Of a stretch of DNA of 35,287 nt, positions 25,201 to 34,180 are shown piece by piece; the first letter of the stretch is position 1; every line of letters starts with the position of its first letter. The stretch spans positions 1 through 35,287 of IMG/VR virus record IMGVR_UViG_3300047668_001498, one strand, 5' to 3'. The translations under genes were made by a program, and so were the position numbers. The notes under the pieces were generated by a model. That model worked only from the letters and a program-made list of their open reading frames with translations. It was not told the origin of the DNA and ran no database searches. The DNA comes from a virus.

Positions 25201-28200
25201 TTAGCTGATTGCAGTAGTGAAGTATCCTCTAAAGTTATTCTCTGCAGTTACTGTTAATACCATAGCCGTTGAAGCTGGTACTGAAGCTGCTGCATCCTGT
25301 GATAGAGGATGTATTGTTTCACCTGCTGCAGGAAATACCTTTAATGCATTAGATGCATTTGTATTATGAACTGTAAAAGTATGGCCTATTAAAAGAGTAG
25401 CTGCAGATACTAATACTCCAGCTTTTGTTCCATCTGCACCAGCCATAAATGTTACTCCTGTAGCAGGTATTGTTGTACCATTAGCAACTGCATTTCCTGC
25501 TGCATTAAGATCATTAATTTTACTCGCAATAAAATGTCTAGCTTTAATCGTTCCACCTACCTCTATAGTACTCGTTATACTACCTGTAATATTTCCTGAT
25601 GCAGATACTGATCCAACAACCAATCCACCAAAATCTAATGGTCTTGAGCCACTACCAATTACTAATGTATTGGTCGACCCACTTGCCATTGTAAATGTAC
25701 TACCACTTATATTACCTAGACTAGTTATATCACCTGTAACACTTAATGTAGATCCCATGCCTACTGCTGCAGCAGAGCTAAATTGCCAATCATTTGTTAT
25801 AATTCCTTGGCCTGCATAGAATCTACCACTAGCACTTATATTACCTGAAGCTGAAACATGAACTACTGATATTGCACCATCTTTTGTAGGTGCAGATCCA
25901 CTTCCTATTGTTAATCTCTTACCAAAGATATATCTACTTGAACTAATATTATTAGCAGCATAAATTTTACCAGATGCTGATATATGAGTAAACAATGCAT
26001 TCCCATCGCCTGAGTTACCAAACACTATTCCTTTACTATCAACGGTACTTGGCGTTGCCAATTTTCTTTGGCCCATGTAATAGTTAGTACCTTTAATAGT
26101 TCCACTTGAACTAATCTGTCCTATTGAGTATACTGAACCTCCTAATAATTGCCCACTAGCTGATACCGTACTTGAACTTATATATCCTTCAGTTTTTATA
26201 AATCCAGCATTAAGTATATTTCCACTTGAAGATATATGTCCTCGTGTTATTGATACAGAAGATCCATATATTTCTAATGCAGAAGCAGAAATCCAACCTG
26301 ACATTGATATATTACCAGCGGATGCACTAATGAATTCCATACCTACACCAGATCCTTCATGATCCTTAACTGATGGATCGCCATGTCCAATAAATAAAGC
26401 ATTACTGGCACTGATATCACCGCCTACCTGAAGAGTCTTAGTAGGATGCATTCTAGTATGATGTCCTAAACCAAGATATTGAATATCACCTGAACCTGTA
26501 GCCCATATCATATTACCAATATTCATTTGATGACTTGCAGATGGACTAGCCATTGATATTCTATGACCAATACCTATATTACCAAATGGAATACGATGTG
26601 GATCATTTCTCATACCCTTACCTACCATATTACCACCAGCATGTGTTCCTATAAATATACTACCTGAAAGTGATGTTTCTAATGTTGCGACATTATTATG
26701 TGCATGTGATCCTGTTTGCCCTCCTGCAAGAGCTCCTATTATTACATTTTGTGAACCTGATTTATTAAGATGCGAAGCCGAATCACCAATTATTACATTA
26801 TGTTTTGGATTTGATTGAGATCCTGATGCTTTTATTAATCTACCTAATTGAAATGCAGCATTTGCCCCTAATATTATGTTATTGGAACCTGAACGCATTG
26901 TTCCTGCTGCGAATCTACCCATAATTACATTGTCTACTGCTGCTCCTGCTTGTAGCATTTCAGCTGCATGCGATCCAATTACAGTATTACCAGATCCTGA
27001 AAGATTCGCACCTGCTGCAAATCCTAACGTTGTAGAATATCTAGCTATTTGATTGGAAGATTGGCCACCAACGAGTACAGTATCTATACCCCTTACATTA
27101 TCTGCAGCATTATACCACTTATGGGATCTTTTATGTGTAGGATCCAATACCATCCAAGTTGCTACATTATCATCACTCGAATTATCATATCCTATCTTAT
27201 AATTTGAACCAGACATTATACTAGCTGAGAATACTGCCACTCTACCACCATTTGGAGAATTAGAATCATGAGATCCTGAACCTACAAAGAATTTGTCTAC
27301 AAATAAATCACCACTTGCACTTATCGAACCTTTAATCGTTAATGCTTTTGATGCTGATATCGTTCCTATTCCAACCCTTACACCAGTATTATAATCTTTA
27401 TTACGATCTATTGCTGATCCATATGTTACTATACTTGAATTACTTCCTGATATAGTTAAAGCTGGTACCTGATTTATTAATTCATCACTATTTCCATTGG
27501 CAGTTGATCCTGTAAAGAAATAAAATGGTGCTGATTCATTATAAAATCTATTTGCATTATTAGTATCCTTTCTAAATAATATAGTTTCTGCATGTGAGCT
27601 ATCATGAACCATAACGGAAGCCGAATTATTAAATATTAGGTTATGGCTCATTGATACTACGCCATTAAATGATGCTGCAAATTCTCCACCTGCTGGCTTA
27701 AATACATCTAATGCTATATTAGCCTCGTCATTAATCTCTGGTGTAGTAGACCAGTGAGCTTTTTGTCCAATAGTCAATACCTTTTCAACCATTGCATTTT
27801 CAAATGAACCTGAATTTTGTACGAATATGGAACCAGTAACATCTATATCTCCATGATTGTGTTGTCCTCCACTAATCATCAATGCAGACATTGAAACATT
27901 AGATACTATACCATACTTATCTGTTTCCTCATTATTAGAACCACTAATACGCATAGTTCCGTAATGGAATGATTTACCATATACACTTAATGCGCCACCT
28001 CTTGATTTAGGATTCGCGCTTGCTCTTTCAGTCCAGCCATGTCCTGTGAATCTTTTTGAATCTAATCTAGTTTGAACAAATACACCTGATCCAGATACTT
28101 TAAGTGATCCAGATCTTTTATTATATTTTGCTGTCCCGGTTGAACCAGATATCATTAAAGATCCTGTAAAGTTTACTGTTCCTGATACTTCTAAGGTTGC

Positions 28201-30681
28201 GTTAGGACTAGATATACCACCCATTCCAATTCTAAATCTTGGTCTATGTCCACCATAAGTTAATGATGAATGATGAGCAGGACCGAATACCATTGAATTA
28301 CTTTGACTTACTACTGCAAATTTACCGATGGCGGTTGCATTAGTTACCGGAGTTCCGGATTTATCATTGAGGGATGCTTCAGCTCGTGTTCCTATTGCTA
28401 AAATATATGCTTGGGCAGCATCAAGTGAATTACCATTGCTAGATGATCCGTATCCAGCTCTATGGCCTATATATATGTTATAACTACCTGAATTAATGCT
28501 TCTACCAGCATTTCTTCCTATTGCTATATTATCTGCACCAGCTCTATTGTGTTGCATGACCTCATAACCCATACTGATATTATAATCACCTGTTCTAAGC
28601 TGGCTTTGATTGTTTGATCCCACAGCTGTATTACCGATAGATTCTAATTCAGCATTTGCCATATTAGCATAACCTACAGCTGTATTTAATACGCCTGTTG
28701 TTCCAGCATCCAATGCCTGGGATCCAATTATTGTATTTCTATTACCCGTTGTAATTTCCATACCAGCTCTTTGGCCTATGAATATATTTTCATATCCTGT
28801 AGTAAGATTTTGTCCAGAATCTTGACCGAATATATAATTAGTCCTGGTTCCACTACCAGATAAAAATAAGGTTTTTTCATGGTTAAAATATAATCCATTA
28901 GTTCCATCAGCTTCATGGTATGCAATTTCATGCATTTTACCATCCGCATCTAATTTCCAACTTGATGCAGAAAATCTACCTCTAACTACATTAACAGATC
29001 CACTAATAGTTAATGCATGTTCAAATACTTGTTTATTTTGAGAAGCAAATCCATTAATGAATGATCCACTTGATGGATTCATTCTTATACCTACATGCGA
29101 TTGAGATCCAGTTATAATAAGAGAATGGTTAGATTTATGTAATGCTAATCCTTCTGTTCCATCAGATTGGCTAACAAAATGACCAAATATTAACTTATCA
29201 TCCTTCATTGCTATATATTTTGAATTATGTCCGTGCTTACCTGCTCCTGAATTAGTTTTTAATTCAATTGCTACCTGATCATAAGATGATTCGAATATAG
29301 CTAATGTGCTATCTGAGTGTGATACGTGTAATCTAGCTGATGGTTCTGTACCACCTACTTGATTATCAAATACATTTATACCTAGACCTACATCACCTGT
29401 GCTGCTGACCTTGATCATTTCCTTTCTAGCGTAGCCATGCGGGCTTGTATATGCTCTTATAGATAATGATTCAGTATGTGTTGCTCTTCTTGGAGTCGTA
29501 GATACAGAGCCACTACCTGACATAGTAGACATTTCCCAATGAGATAATCCTGATCTTAATACTAATGATGCTGATGCATCTGATCCTGAGGATTCTATTC
29601 TTGTTCTAGCATGCGCCGATGAACTTACGAATAAATTGGAATCACTAGGTAGTGCTGATGCTGATGGAGCATTAATTGCTACTCTATATTGCCCGCCTTT
29701 GCCAATACCTTCATTAGTACTTTGATCCGATGTACTTCCTGTAGCAGATCCTAAAAATATATTAGCATAAATGGAATTAATATTAAATACATCTTCACCT
29801 CTTTGCTTATCATGGATCCTAACCGCATCATTAGCTAAATTAAGATAAGACCAATGTGCTATCCTACCTAATTTATATCCAGCTACGCCTGCATCTCCAT
29901 CACCATAATTATGGCCTGGGTCTGCTATTGTTAAAAGGTGAGACATAAGAACTGGATTATCTTGTCCTGGCTCGTTATACGTTCCAGCTTTATTACTACC
30001 AGTTGTTCCTATCCCTATACCATTTAGAAAGTAACTATCGGATCCAGATTGGAATATACTACCGGTTACCGTCATTGTATCATCAGACTCACCCCCAAAT
30101 TTTGAAGATCCACTAGTATATATAATTGATTGCGATGTTACTTCGGTATGAAATTCCTGTGCCCATATTGTATCCAATACAATTAATGAACCGGTAATAA
30201 CCATATTACCATAAACATCTAATGCAGCATCTTGGCCACCAAATCTAGGTACATTATATTGCCCCGTTCCAGTCCCTCTATTTACTACTGCTGGTTTTTG
30301 ATCTTCAATTACAGGATTATCTAAATATATAAATTTAGCTTGTCCTATATTTCTAAATGTACATGAATGACTAACAGTAAGTGATCCAGTAATCCAAGTG
30401 TGACCTGTAAATTGATGTTTGTCGTCGCAGATACTATTACCTAACCAGGTTGAACCTGAATTAGATAGTTCTTCGGAGATACGAACATATGAAGCTGTCA
30501 GATTGGTAACTTCTAGGTTACCAATTGACATATTACTACTTGTAATTGAATTAGGTATATTAAGGTCATTTACTCTTGACCCCGTACCATCATACATTTC
30601 AAAATCACCGCGCTCATATTGTACGAGTCGGTTAAAACTATTTTTTATCTTATTACTTGATAAATCGCCTGGGTTTGCCAT
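25201..30681 (-). CDS. Giant fibre-like / adhesin-like virion protein, 1826 residues
   Basis: The protein is built of Ser/Gly/Thr-rich short beta repeats. N-terminal residues 1-100 (NSFNRLVQYERGDFEMYDG, NLEVTNLTASYV) look like an attachment part. Two arrays of about 22-24-residue units with NTIIGSQAL, NTAVGYANM, NIAIGRNAG and NIYIGHRAG (residues about 615-750) and NTVIGSHAA, NVIMGRFAA, NIILGANAA and NVIIGALAG (about 1225-1375) resemble left-handed beta-roll repeats of trimeric adhesins. Between them and after them run SISASG and ISSSG units. The last 100 residues form a compact beta-rich end with no visible peptidase S74 chaperone motif. It lies between gp15 and the sheath genes. A surface tail or whisker-like fibre that contacts the host is the likeliest role. 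Confidence 0.8.
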   Translation of the reverse strand: MANPGDLSSNKIKNSFNRLVQYERGDFEMYDGTGSRVNDLNIPNSITSSNMSIGNLEVTNLTASYVRISEELSNSGSTWLGNSICDDKHQFTGHTWITGSLTVSHSCTFRNIGQAKFIYLDNPVIEDQKPAVVNRGTGTGQYNVPRFGGQDAALDVYGNMVITGSLIVLDTIWAQEFHTEVTSQSIIYTSGSSKFGGESDDTMTVTGSIFQSGSDSYFLNGIGIGTTGSNKAGTYNEPGQDNPVLMSHLLTIADPGHNYGDGDAGVAGYKLGRIAHWSYLNLANDAVRIHDKQRGEDVFNINSIYANIFLGSATGSTSDQSTNEGIGKGGQYRVAINAPSASALPSDSNLFVSSSAHARTRIESSGSDASASLVLRSGLSHWEMSTMSGSGSVSTTPRRATHTESLSIRAYTSPHGYARKEMIKVSSTGDVGLGINVFDNQVGGTEPSARLHVSHSDSTLAIFESSYDQVAIELKTNSGAGKHGHNSKYIAMKDDKLIFGHFVSQSDGTEGLALHKSNHSLIITGSQSHVGIRMNPSSGSFINGFASQNKQVFEHALTISGSVNVVRGRFSASSWKLDADGKMHEIAYHEADGTNGLYFNHEKTLFLSGSGTRTNYIFGQDSGQNLTTGYENIFIGQRAGMEITTGNRNTIIGSQALDAGTTGVLNTAVGYANMANAELESIGNTAVGSNNQSQLRTGDYNISMGYEVMQHNRAGADNIAIGRNAGRSINSGSYNIYIGHRAGYGSSSNGNSLDAAQAYILAIGTRAEASLNDKSGTPVTNATAIGKFAVVSQSNSMVFGPAHHSSLTYGGHRPRFRIGMGGISSPNATLEVSGTVNFTGSLMISGSTGTAKYNKRSGSLKVSGSGVFVQTRLDSKRFTGHGWTERASANPKSRGGALSVYGKSFHYGTMRISGSNNEETDKYGIVSNVSMSALMISGGQHNHGDIDVTGSIFVQNSGSFENAMVEKVLTIGQKAHWSTTPEINDEANIALDVFKPAGGEFAASFNGVVSMSHNLIFNNSASVMVHDSSHAETILFRKDTNNANRFYNESAPFYFFTGSTANGNSDELINQVPALTISGSNSSIVTYGSAIDRNKDYNTGVRVGIGTISASKALTIKGSISASGDLFVDKFFVGSGSHDSNSPNGGRVAVFSASIMSGSNYKIGYDNSSDDNVATWMVLDPTHKRSHKWYNAADNVRGIDTVLVGGQSSNQIARYSTTLGFAAGANLSGSGNTVIGSHAAEMLQAGAAVDNVIMGRFAAGTMRSGSNNIILGANAAFQLGRLIKASGSQSNPKHNVIIGDSASHLNKSGSQNVIIGALAGGQTGSHAHNNVATLETSLSGSIFIGTHAGGNMVGKGMRNDPHRIPFGNIGIGHRISMASPSASHQMNIGNMIWATGSGDIQYLGLGHHTRMHPTKTLQVGGDISASNALFIGHGDPSVKDHEGSGVGMEFISASAGNISMSGWISASALEIYGSSVSITRGHISSSGNILNAGFIKTEGYISSSTVSASGQLLGGSVYSIGQISSSGTIKGTNYYMGQRKLATPSTVDSKGIVFGNSGDGNALFTHISASGKIYAANNISSSRYIFGKRLTIGSGSAPTKDGAISVVHVSASGNISASGRFYAGQGIITNDWQFSSAAAVGMGSTLSVTGDITSLGNISGSTFTMASGSTNTLVIGSGSRPLDFGGLVVGSVSASGNITGSITSTIEVGGTIKARHFIASKINDLNAAGNAVANGTTIPATGVTFMAGADGTKAGVLVSAATLLIGHTFTVHNTNASNALKVFPAAGETIHPLSQDAAASVPASTAMVLTVTAENNFRGYFTTAIS
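26550..27010 (-). repeat. Second beta-roll repeat array in the fibre-like protein
   Basis: The encoded residues carry repeated N-x-x-[IV]-[IM]-G-x-x-A units such as NTVIGSHAA, NVIMGRFAA, NIILGANAA, NVIIGDSAS and NVIIGALAG, with 22-30-residue spacing and several longer loops between units. Confidence 0.8.
28430..28840 (-). repeat. First beta-roll repeat array in the fibre-like protein
   Basis: Six successive units of about 22-24 residues with the core N-x-x-[IV]-G-x-x-A/N (NIFIGQRAG, NTIIGSQAL, NTAVGYANM, NTAVGSNNQ, NIAIGRNAG, NIYIGHRAG). The regular period is typical of a wound beta structure. Confidence 0.8.
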
Positions 30682-30708
30682 ATTATTACTTTATCCTAAT
30701 CTTTATTA

Positions 30709-30716
30709 TATAAATA
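30709..30716 (-). promoter_or_regulatory. Candidate late promoter element TATTTATA
   Basis: The coding strand reads GGTTAATATTTATATAATAA directly after the gp15 stop codon and 27 bases before the start codon of the fibre-like gene. An overlapping TATAAT is also present. Confidence 0.45.
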
Positions 30717-31631
30717 TTAACCAAAGATCTTTTTCATCTCTTCTGCTGAAGCTGTTCTTGTTCCAAACCTCACATTAGTAGCTGATATTGTCTTCTTCAT
30801 GTTAACTTCCTTTCCTATGTCTTTTGGTATGAGTCCTGCATTAACCGTAAGTCCTAATGTACATCTTGTTACTCTTTCACCATCTGCTCCTGTTTGTGTC
30901 TCAAAATCATATGAATTGCCTACTGTGTTAAATTTATATGTAGATCCCCATGATGTTCCTTGATGATATGTAAACATTTCAACAAGACCATTAAGTTGTT
31001 CTATAAAATCCGTCCATATTAATAATTCGTAAGATATTACTACAAAATCAGGAACGGCTATTGAGTAATATTCATAACGCTTTTTTCTACCGCCTTGTAA
31101 CATTGAGAATCTATCATATTGATTTTGATTAGAATATTTAGGTGAATAATGATTTATAACATTACCTTCTCCTTGCAATACCTTATTTCTAGCCAAATCA
31201 TTATTGATTGTCATTGAATTTCTTTTATACGCAATGATAGGTAAATTTTGTTTTCCTCTTCCATCTCTCAATGCAGCTAACTTTTGCATTGATGTCCATT
31301 TTTCAGGAGAAGAATACACAACAGGCACTTTGACCTTCTTTCCTTGTTCTAAGATATATGGATCTATATGTTCTTCAATATATCTTTTCACATTAAAATC
31401 TACATCGTATAGGGTTAAACTAATATCCTTTACATTATCATCATCACGGCGAATTTGTGTAGCCCTATTGGGTTTAGTTGATTTAGCTTCTGGTGCAGTA
31501 AATCTAGGAGCATTGGGATTTACCGGCGTTGCACCTGGAGCTGATTGATTATCAGGTCTAGCTACAACAACAGGATTCATCGCTGCTGGATGGAATCTGT
31601 GTAATGTCGGTGTTGGTCTTTTTCTAGCCAT
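30717..31631 (-). CDS. 15: Tail completion / sheath stabiliser gp15-like protein
   Basis: 304 residues. From about residue 85 it resembles T4 gp15 (272 residues): EHIDPYILEQGKKVKVPVVY, SSPEKWTSMQKLAALRDG, QNLPIIAYKRNSMTINNDLA and then SIAVPDFVVISYELLIWTDF. T4 gp15 caps the tail and joins it to the neck. The first 70 residues are a proline/alanine-rich arm (RPTPTLHRFHPAAMNP, SAPGATPVNPNAP) that the T4 protein lacks; it may be flexible or bind neighbours. The start follows the gp14-like stop by 3 bases with no Shine-Dalgarno, which suggests translational coupling. It is followed by the fibre-like gene after 35 bases. Confidence 0.8.
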   Translation of the reverse strand: MARKRPTPTLHRFHPAAMNPVVVARPDNQSAPGATPVNPNAPRFTAPEAKSTKPNRATQIRRDDDNVKDISLTLYDVDFNVKRYIEEHIDPYILEQGKKVKVPVVYSSPEKWTSMQKLAALRDGRGKQNLPIIAYKRNSMTINNDLARNKVLQGEGNVINHYSPKYSNQNQYDRFSMLQGGRKKRYEYYSIAVPDFVVISYELLIWTDFIEQLNGLVEMFTYHQGTSWGSTYKFNTVGNSYDFETQTGADGERVTRCTLGLTVNAGLIPKDIGKEVNMKKTISATNVRFGTRTASAEEMKKIFG

Positions 31632-31634
31632 ATC

Positions 31635-32177
31635 TTATATATTTTTTGGGTAATCGTATTTAGTTGTTTCCGAATTACCATATCTAGGATCCTCAATTTG
31701 TATTCTACTCATTCGAGTCATATGACAATTGCATATAATACTAAGTGAACTACCCCATTCGCTACCTGCTCTTGAATAGTCTGGATCCTTTCCTCCTACC
31801 ATTTGATTTTCTACTAATGTATCTACTTCAAAATATGCTTTGTCCCATTCAATTAAATCTCCCACCTCAGGAACAAAGTCTTGAGCATGGCTAGGAAGAT
31901 CTAAAAATTCATGTCTAAGAAATGAAAATTGAGCTCTTTGCTGTAAATCTATACCAAAGGATTCCTCAGCATAATCTTGATCTTCCCTATTAATAATACA
32001 TGGTATTTTAATACCAGCATAATATGTTTTTTCTATACCTTCACCATATACATTTGTATCCGATTCATCCATAATAAGTTTATAAAACAATATCTCGGTT
32101 CTAATAATTTTATTTATTAGTTCCTGATTAAATTGTCTAAATAGACTTATATCTCTCTGACCTGTAAATAATGGCAT
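31635..32177 (-). CDS. 14: Neck protein gp14-like (head completion)
   Basis: 180 residues. Features match the gp14 family of neck proteins: an N-terminal helix (QFNQELINKIIRTEILFYK), the block ESDTNVYGEGIEKTYYAGIK, and the beta part DFVPEVGDLIEWDKAYFEVD with TLVENQMVGGKDPDYS. T4 gp14 has 256 residues, so this is shorter. Gp13 and gp14 close the head portal and receive the tail, and the order gp13, gp14, gp15 is the same as in T4. The upstream stop lies in the ribosome binding site (AGGATAAATATG), so translation is coupled to the gp13-like gene. The assignment is by pattern and order. Confidence 0.7.
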   Translation of the reverse strand: MPLFTGQRDISLFRQFNQELINKIIRTEILFYKLIMDESDTNVYGEGIEKTYYAGIKIPCIINREDQDYAEESFGIDLQQRAQFSFLRHEFLDLPSHAQDFVPEVGDLIEWDKAYFEVDTLVENQMVGGKDPDYSRAGSEWGSSLSIICNCHMTRMSRIQIEDPRYGNSETTKYDYPKNI

Positions 32178-32179
32178 AT

Positions 32180-33352
32180 TTATCCTATATATATTTTAAG
32201 TGGGATTCGAGCAATAGTATTTTGTATATTCTCTGTTTCCTCACGTTGTTTTTCCAATTGTGATCTTCTACTAGTTGCTTCGAGATTCTCTCTTAATTCT
32301 GTTATTAACCTTTCCTTTTCCGTTGTAGCTTCTGATCTTAATGTTTCTCCATCTAAGGATACATCTGCATTAGGTATAGGTATTGAATTATATTTTCCCC
32401 TAACTATACCTAATAATTCTTTAGCCGATGCTAATGTATATTTTCTAATCCATTGCTTACCTACTGAATTTATATTTCGGTATGGTATATTATCATAAGG
32501 AATATTACTATAGTCCGATATTACTGCTGATCCTGATGCAGCCCAATCAGTATCCTTTAATGGATTATCTTTGTCTCTAGTAAGAATATATTCAAAATGC
32601 AATTTTTGTGATTGAGCTGGTACAGGAAATATTTTTACTCTATTATTTCTTAATTGAAATGAATAAGCTGATTTTCTTATTTGATCATTAAATTCAATAG
32701 CTTGTATTCTTAAAACATCTGCATAAGTAGGCATTAATAAAAAACTTACACCTGGTGAGTAATTGCCCCAGCCAAATCCATCTAACATACCTTGTGAACC
32801 TGCTCCTGAGCCTACATACGGATCAAAGAATCTACTAATGGCTGGAGAAGCTTCATTGAATACTCTTCTTATTTCAATTCTATTTCCACTCTCTTCTACA
32901 TCACCCCAAAGAGCTTGTAAATCATAATCTTGCTGGCTTGCAGCTAGCATTATAGATCCCGTCTTAAATGTTACATTACCACCTTCTTCACTCTCTGTAC
33001 CATATCTTTTAGATAAGCGAATTGTGGATCCAAAAGATGGTGTTATATCTTTACCTGTAAAATTACTAGCTGATGAAAATCCCTTTACATCTAACATATT
33101 ATCACGTATATTAAATTGATTAACCTGTGCGCCGTATTCAGCTATAGATTCCTCAAAACATGCATAAATATTAATATCCTGCAATTCAATATCAACCAAT
33201 GGATAACCTAATTTTTGAGCTACAAAAATAGCTACATTAGGACCGTCGGTTTGATACGAAGCATCAGTATCATATAAAGCCAGTGGCGTGTTCCCATTTA
33301 TTGCTGAACCACTACCAGGCCAAATTGGTATGTCTACACCTTTGTTTGCCAT
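32180..33352 (-). CDS. 13: Neck protein gp13-like (head completion)
   Basis: 390 residues. Residues about 45-75 (VAQKLGYPLVDIELQDINIY and ACFEESIAEYGAQ) match the start of gp13-type proteins, in which a helical pair follows the phrase LG-PxxxVEL. The C-terminal part (KYTLASAKELLGIVRGKYNS, then VSLDGETLRSEATTEKERL) also matches the helical end of this family, and a charged coiled-coil tail follows. T4 gp13 has 309 residues, so about 80 residues are extra, mainly in the middle beta region with SGAGSQGMLDGFGWGNY. The ribosome binding site is GAGGAAAAG. The gene sits between phoH and the gp14-like gene. An alternative is another connector protein of the head-tail joint. Confidence 0.7.
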   Translation of the reverse strand: MANKGVDIPIWPGSGSAINGNTPLALYDTDASYQTDGPNVAIFVAQKLGYPLVDIELQDINIYACFEESIAEYGAQVNQFNIRDNMLDVKGFSSASNFTGKDITPSFGSTIRLSKRYGTESEEGGNVTFKTGSIMLAASQQDYDLQALWGDVEESGNRIEIRRVFNEASPAISRFFDPYVGSGAGSQGMLDGFGWGNYSPGVSFLLMPTYADVLRIQAIEFNDQIRKSAYSFQLRNNRVKIFPVPAQSQKLHFEYILTRDKDNPLKDTDWAASGSAVISDYSNIPYDNIPYRNINSVGKQWIRKYTLASAKELLGIVRGKYNSIPIPNADVSLDGETLRSEATTEKERLITELRENLEATSRRSQLEKQREETENIQNTIARIPLKIYIG

Positions 33353-33383
33353 AATCTTTTCCTCGTTTAATAGTATACTCTAT

Positions 33384-33391
33384 TATAAATA
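33384..33391 (-). promoter_or_regulatory. Candidate late promoter element TATTTATA
   Basis: The coding strand reads TTCATATTTATAATAGAG, with the core 31 bases before the start codon of the gp13-like gene, in the 48-base gap 33353-33400. No matching -35 element is apparent. Confidence 0.5.
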
Positions 33392-33400
33392 TGAAGTTTT

Positions 33401-34069
33401 CTAGGAATGCGGGAAGTTATTGTAAACTTCTAGCAAATCTTTTAATATAGGATGTCGATAATTTTCATGCAGTGTTACGGAGTGCATTCCTTTAACCGAT
33501 TTTATATTAGATAGAAAATTTAATCCACTATCCTTTTGCCTTCTTAGATCAACCTGATTTATATCTCCACAGAACATCATTCTACTTCCTACTCCAACTC
33601 TCTGTAGTATCATAAGTGTTTGTGCGTTATCTAAATTTTGACACTCATCAACTATCACTGTCGAATTAGTAAATGTTCTACCCCTCATATAACTTACTGG
33701 TACTATCTCAATTTGTTCTCTAGCTACCATTTCATCTATACGTTCCTTCCTTAACAACTGGTACATGTTACCATAGATAGGGGCTACCCAAGGATCCATT
33801 TTTTCTTTGATATTACCTGGCAAGTGACCTATATCTTCTTTAGATATGGTTGGCCTTGTTATTATTATTTTTGTAGCCCACTTATCTAATATAGATTGTA
33901 AAGCTATTTGACATGCTAGAAGGGTTTTGCCCGATCCTGCCTCACCTAATAAAACTGATACATCATTCTCTAATATAAGTGCCTTTGCCTTTTTTTGTTC
34001 ATCAGTAAGTGAAATCTTGAATCTATAACCCTTTTTAACATTTTTTGTACGATCTTTCTTCATTGACAT
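33401..34069 (-). CDS. phoH: PhoH-like ATPase
   Basis: 222 residues. Walker A is GEAGSGKT at 42-49 and Walker B VIVDECQNLD at 138-147, with the family phrases ITRPTISKEDIGHLPGNIKE (70-89) and KMDPWVAPIYG (90-100), and a C-terminal arginine-containing NYRHP motif near 208. This is the single-domain PhoH form common in marine phages; its role in infection is unknown, and the phosphate-starvation link comes from bacterial homologues. A short lysine-rich N-terminus precedes the ATPase core. A GGAG lies before the ATG. The gene is placed between the major capsid gene and the neck genes. Confidence 0.93.
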   Translation of the reverse strand: MSMKKDRTKNVKKGYRFKISLTDEQKKAKALILENDVSVLLGEAGSGKTLLACQIALQSILDKWATKIIITRPTISKEDIGHLPGNIKEKMDPWVAPIYGNMYQLLRKERIDEMVAREQIEIVPVSYMRGRTFTNSTVIVDECQNLDNAQTLMILQRVGVGSRMMFCGDINQVDLRRQKDSGLNFLSNIKSVKGMHSVTLHENYRHPILKDLLEVYNNFPHS

Positions 34070-34096
34070 ATTATTCTCCTGAAACTATTGATTTAT

Positions 34097-34104
34097 TATA
34101 AATA
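34097..34104 (-). promoter_or_regulatory. Candidate late promoter element TATTTATA
   Basis: The coding strand reads AACTATTTATAATAAATC, 27 bases before the phoH start codon and directly after the terminator that follows the capsid gene. A transcript started here would cover phoH and could go on into the neck genes. Confidence 0.5.
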
Positions 34105-34127
34105 GTTGTTTACATCCTGAAGTATAA

Positions 34128-34158
34128 AAAAAGACCTCCCTAAATAGGAGGTCTTTTT
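34128..34158 (-). terminator. Intrinsic terminator after the major capsid gene
   Basis: AAAAAGACCTCC (34128-34139) pairs perfectly with GGAGGTCTTTTT (34147-34158) around a 7-base loop, with a U-run on both strands, so it can work in both directions. It lies 22 bases beyond the gp23 stop codon. Confidence 0.9.
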
Positions 34159-34180
34159 AATTAAATATATTAAAGTGATA

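Noticed and set aside
25201-25500. Peptidase S74 intramolecular chaperone at the C-terminus of the fibre-like protein
   Set aside because: The last 100 residues have a compact beta-type sequence but lack the Ser-Lys catalytic pattern and helical layout of that domain.
1045-34104. TATAAATA on the plus strand as T4-type late promoters for plus-strand transcription
   Set aside because: No plus-strand genes exist in the window. Position before minus-strand starts fits the reverse-complement reading better, although antisense transcription is not excluded.
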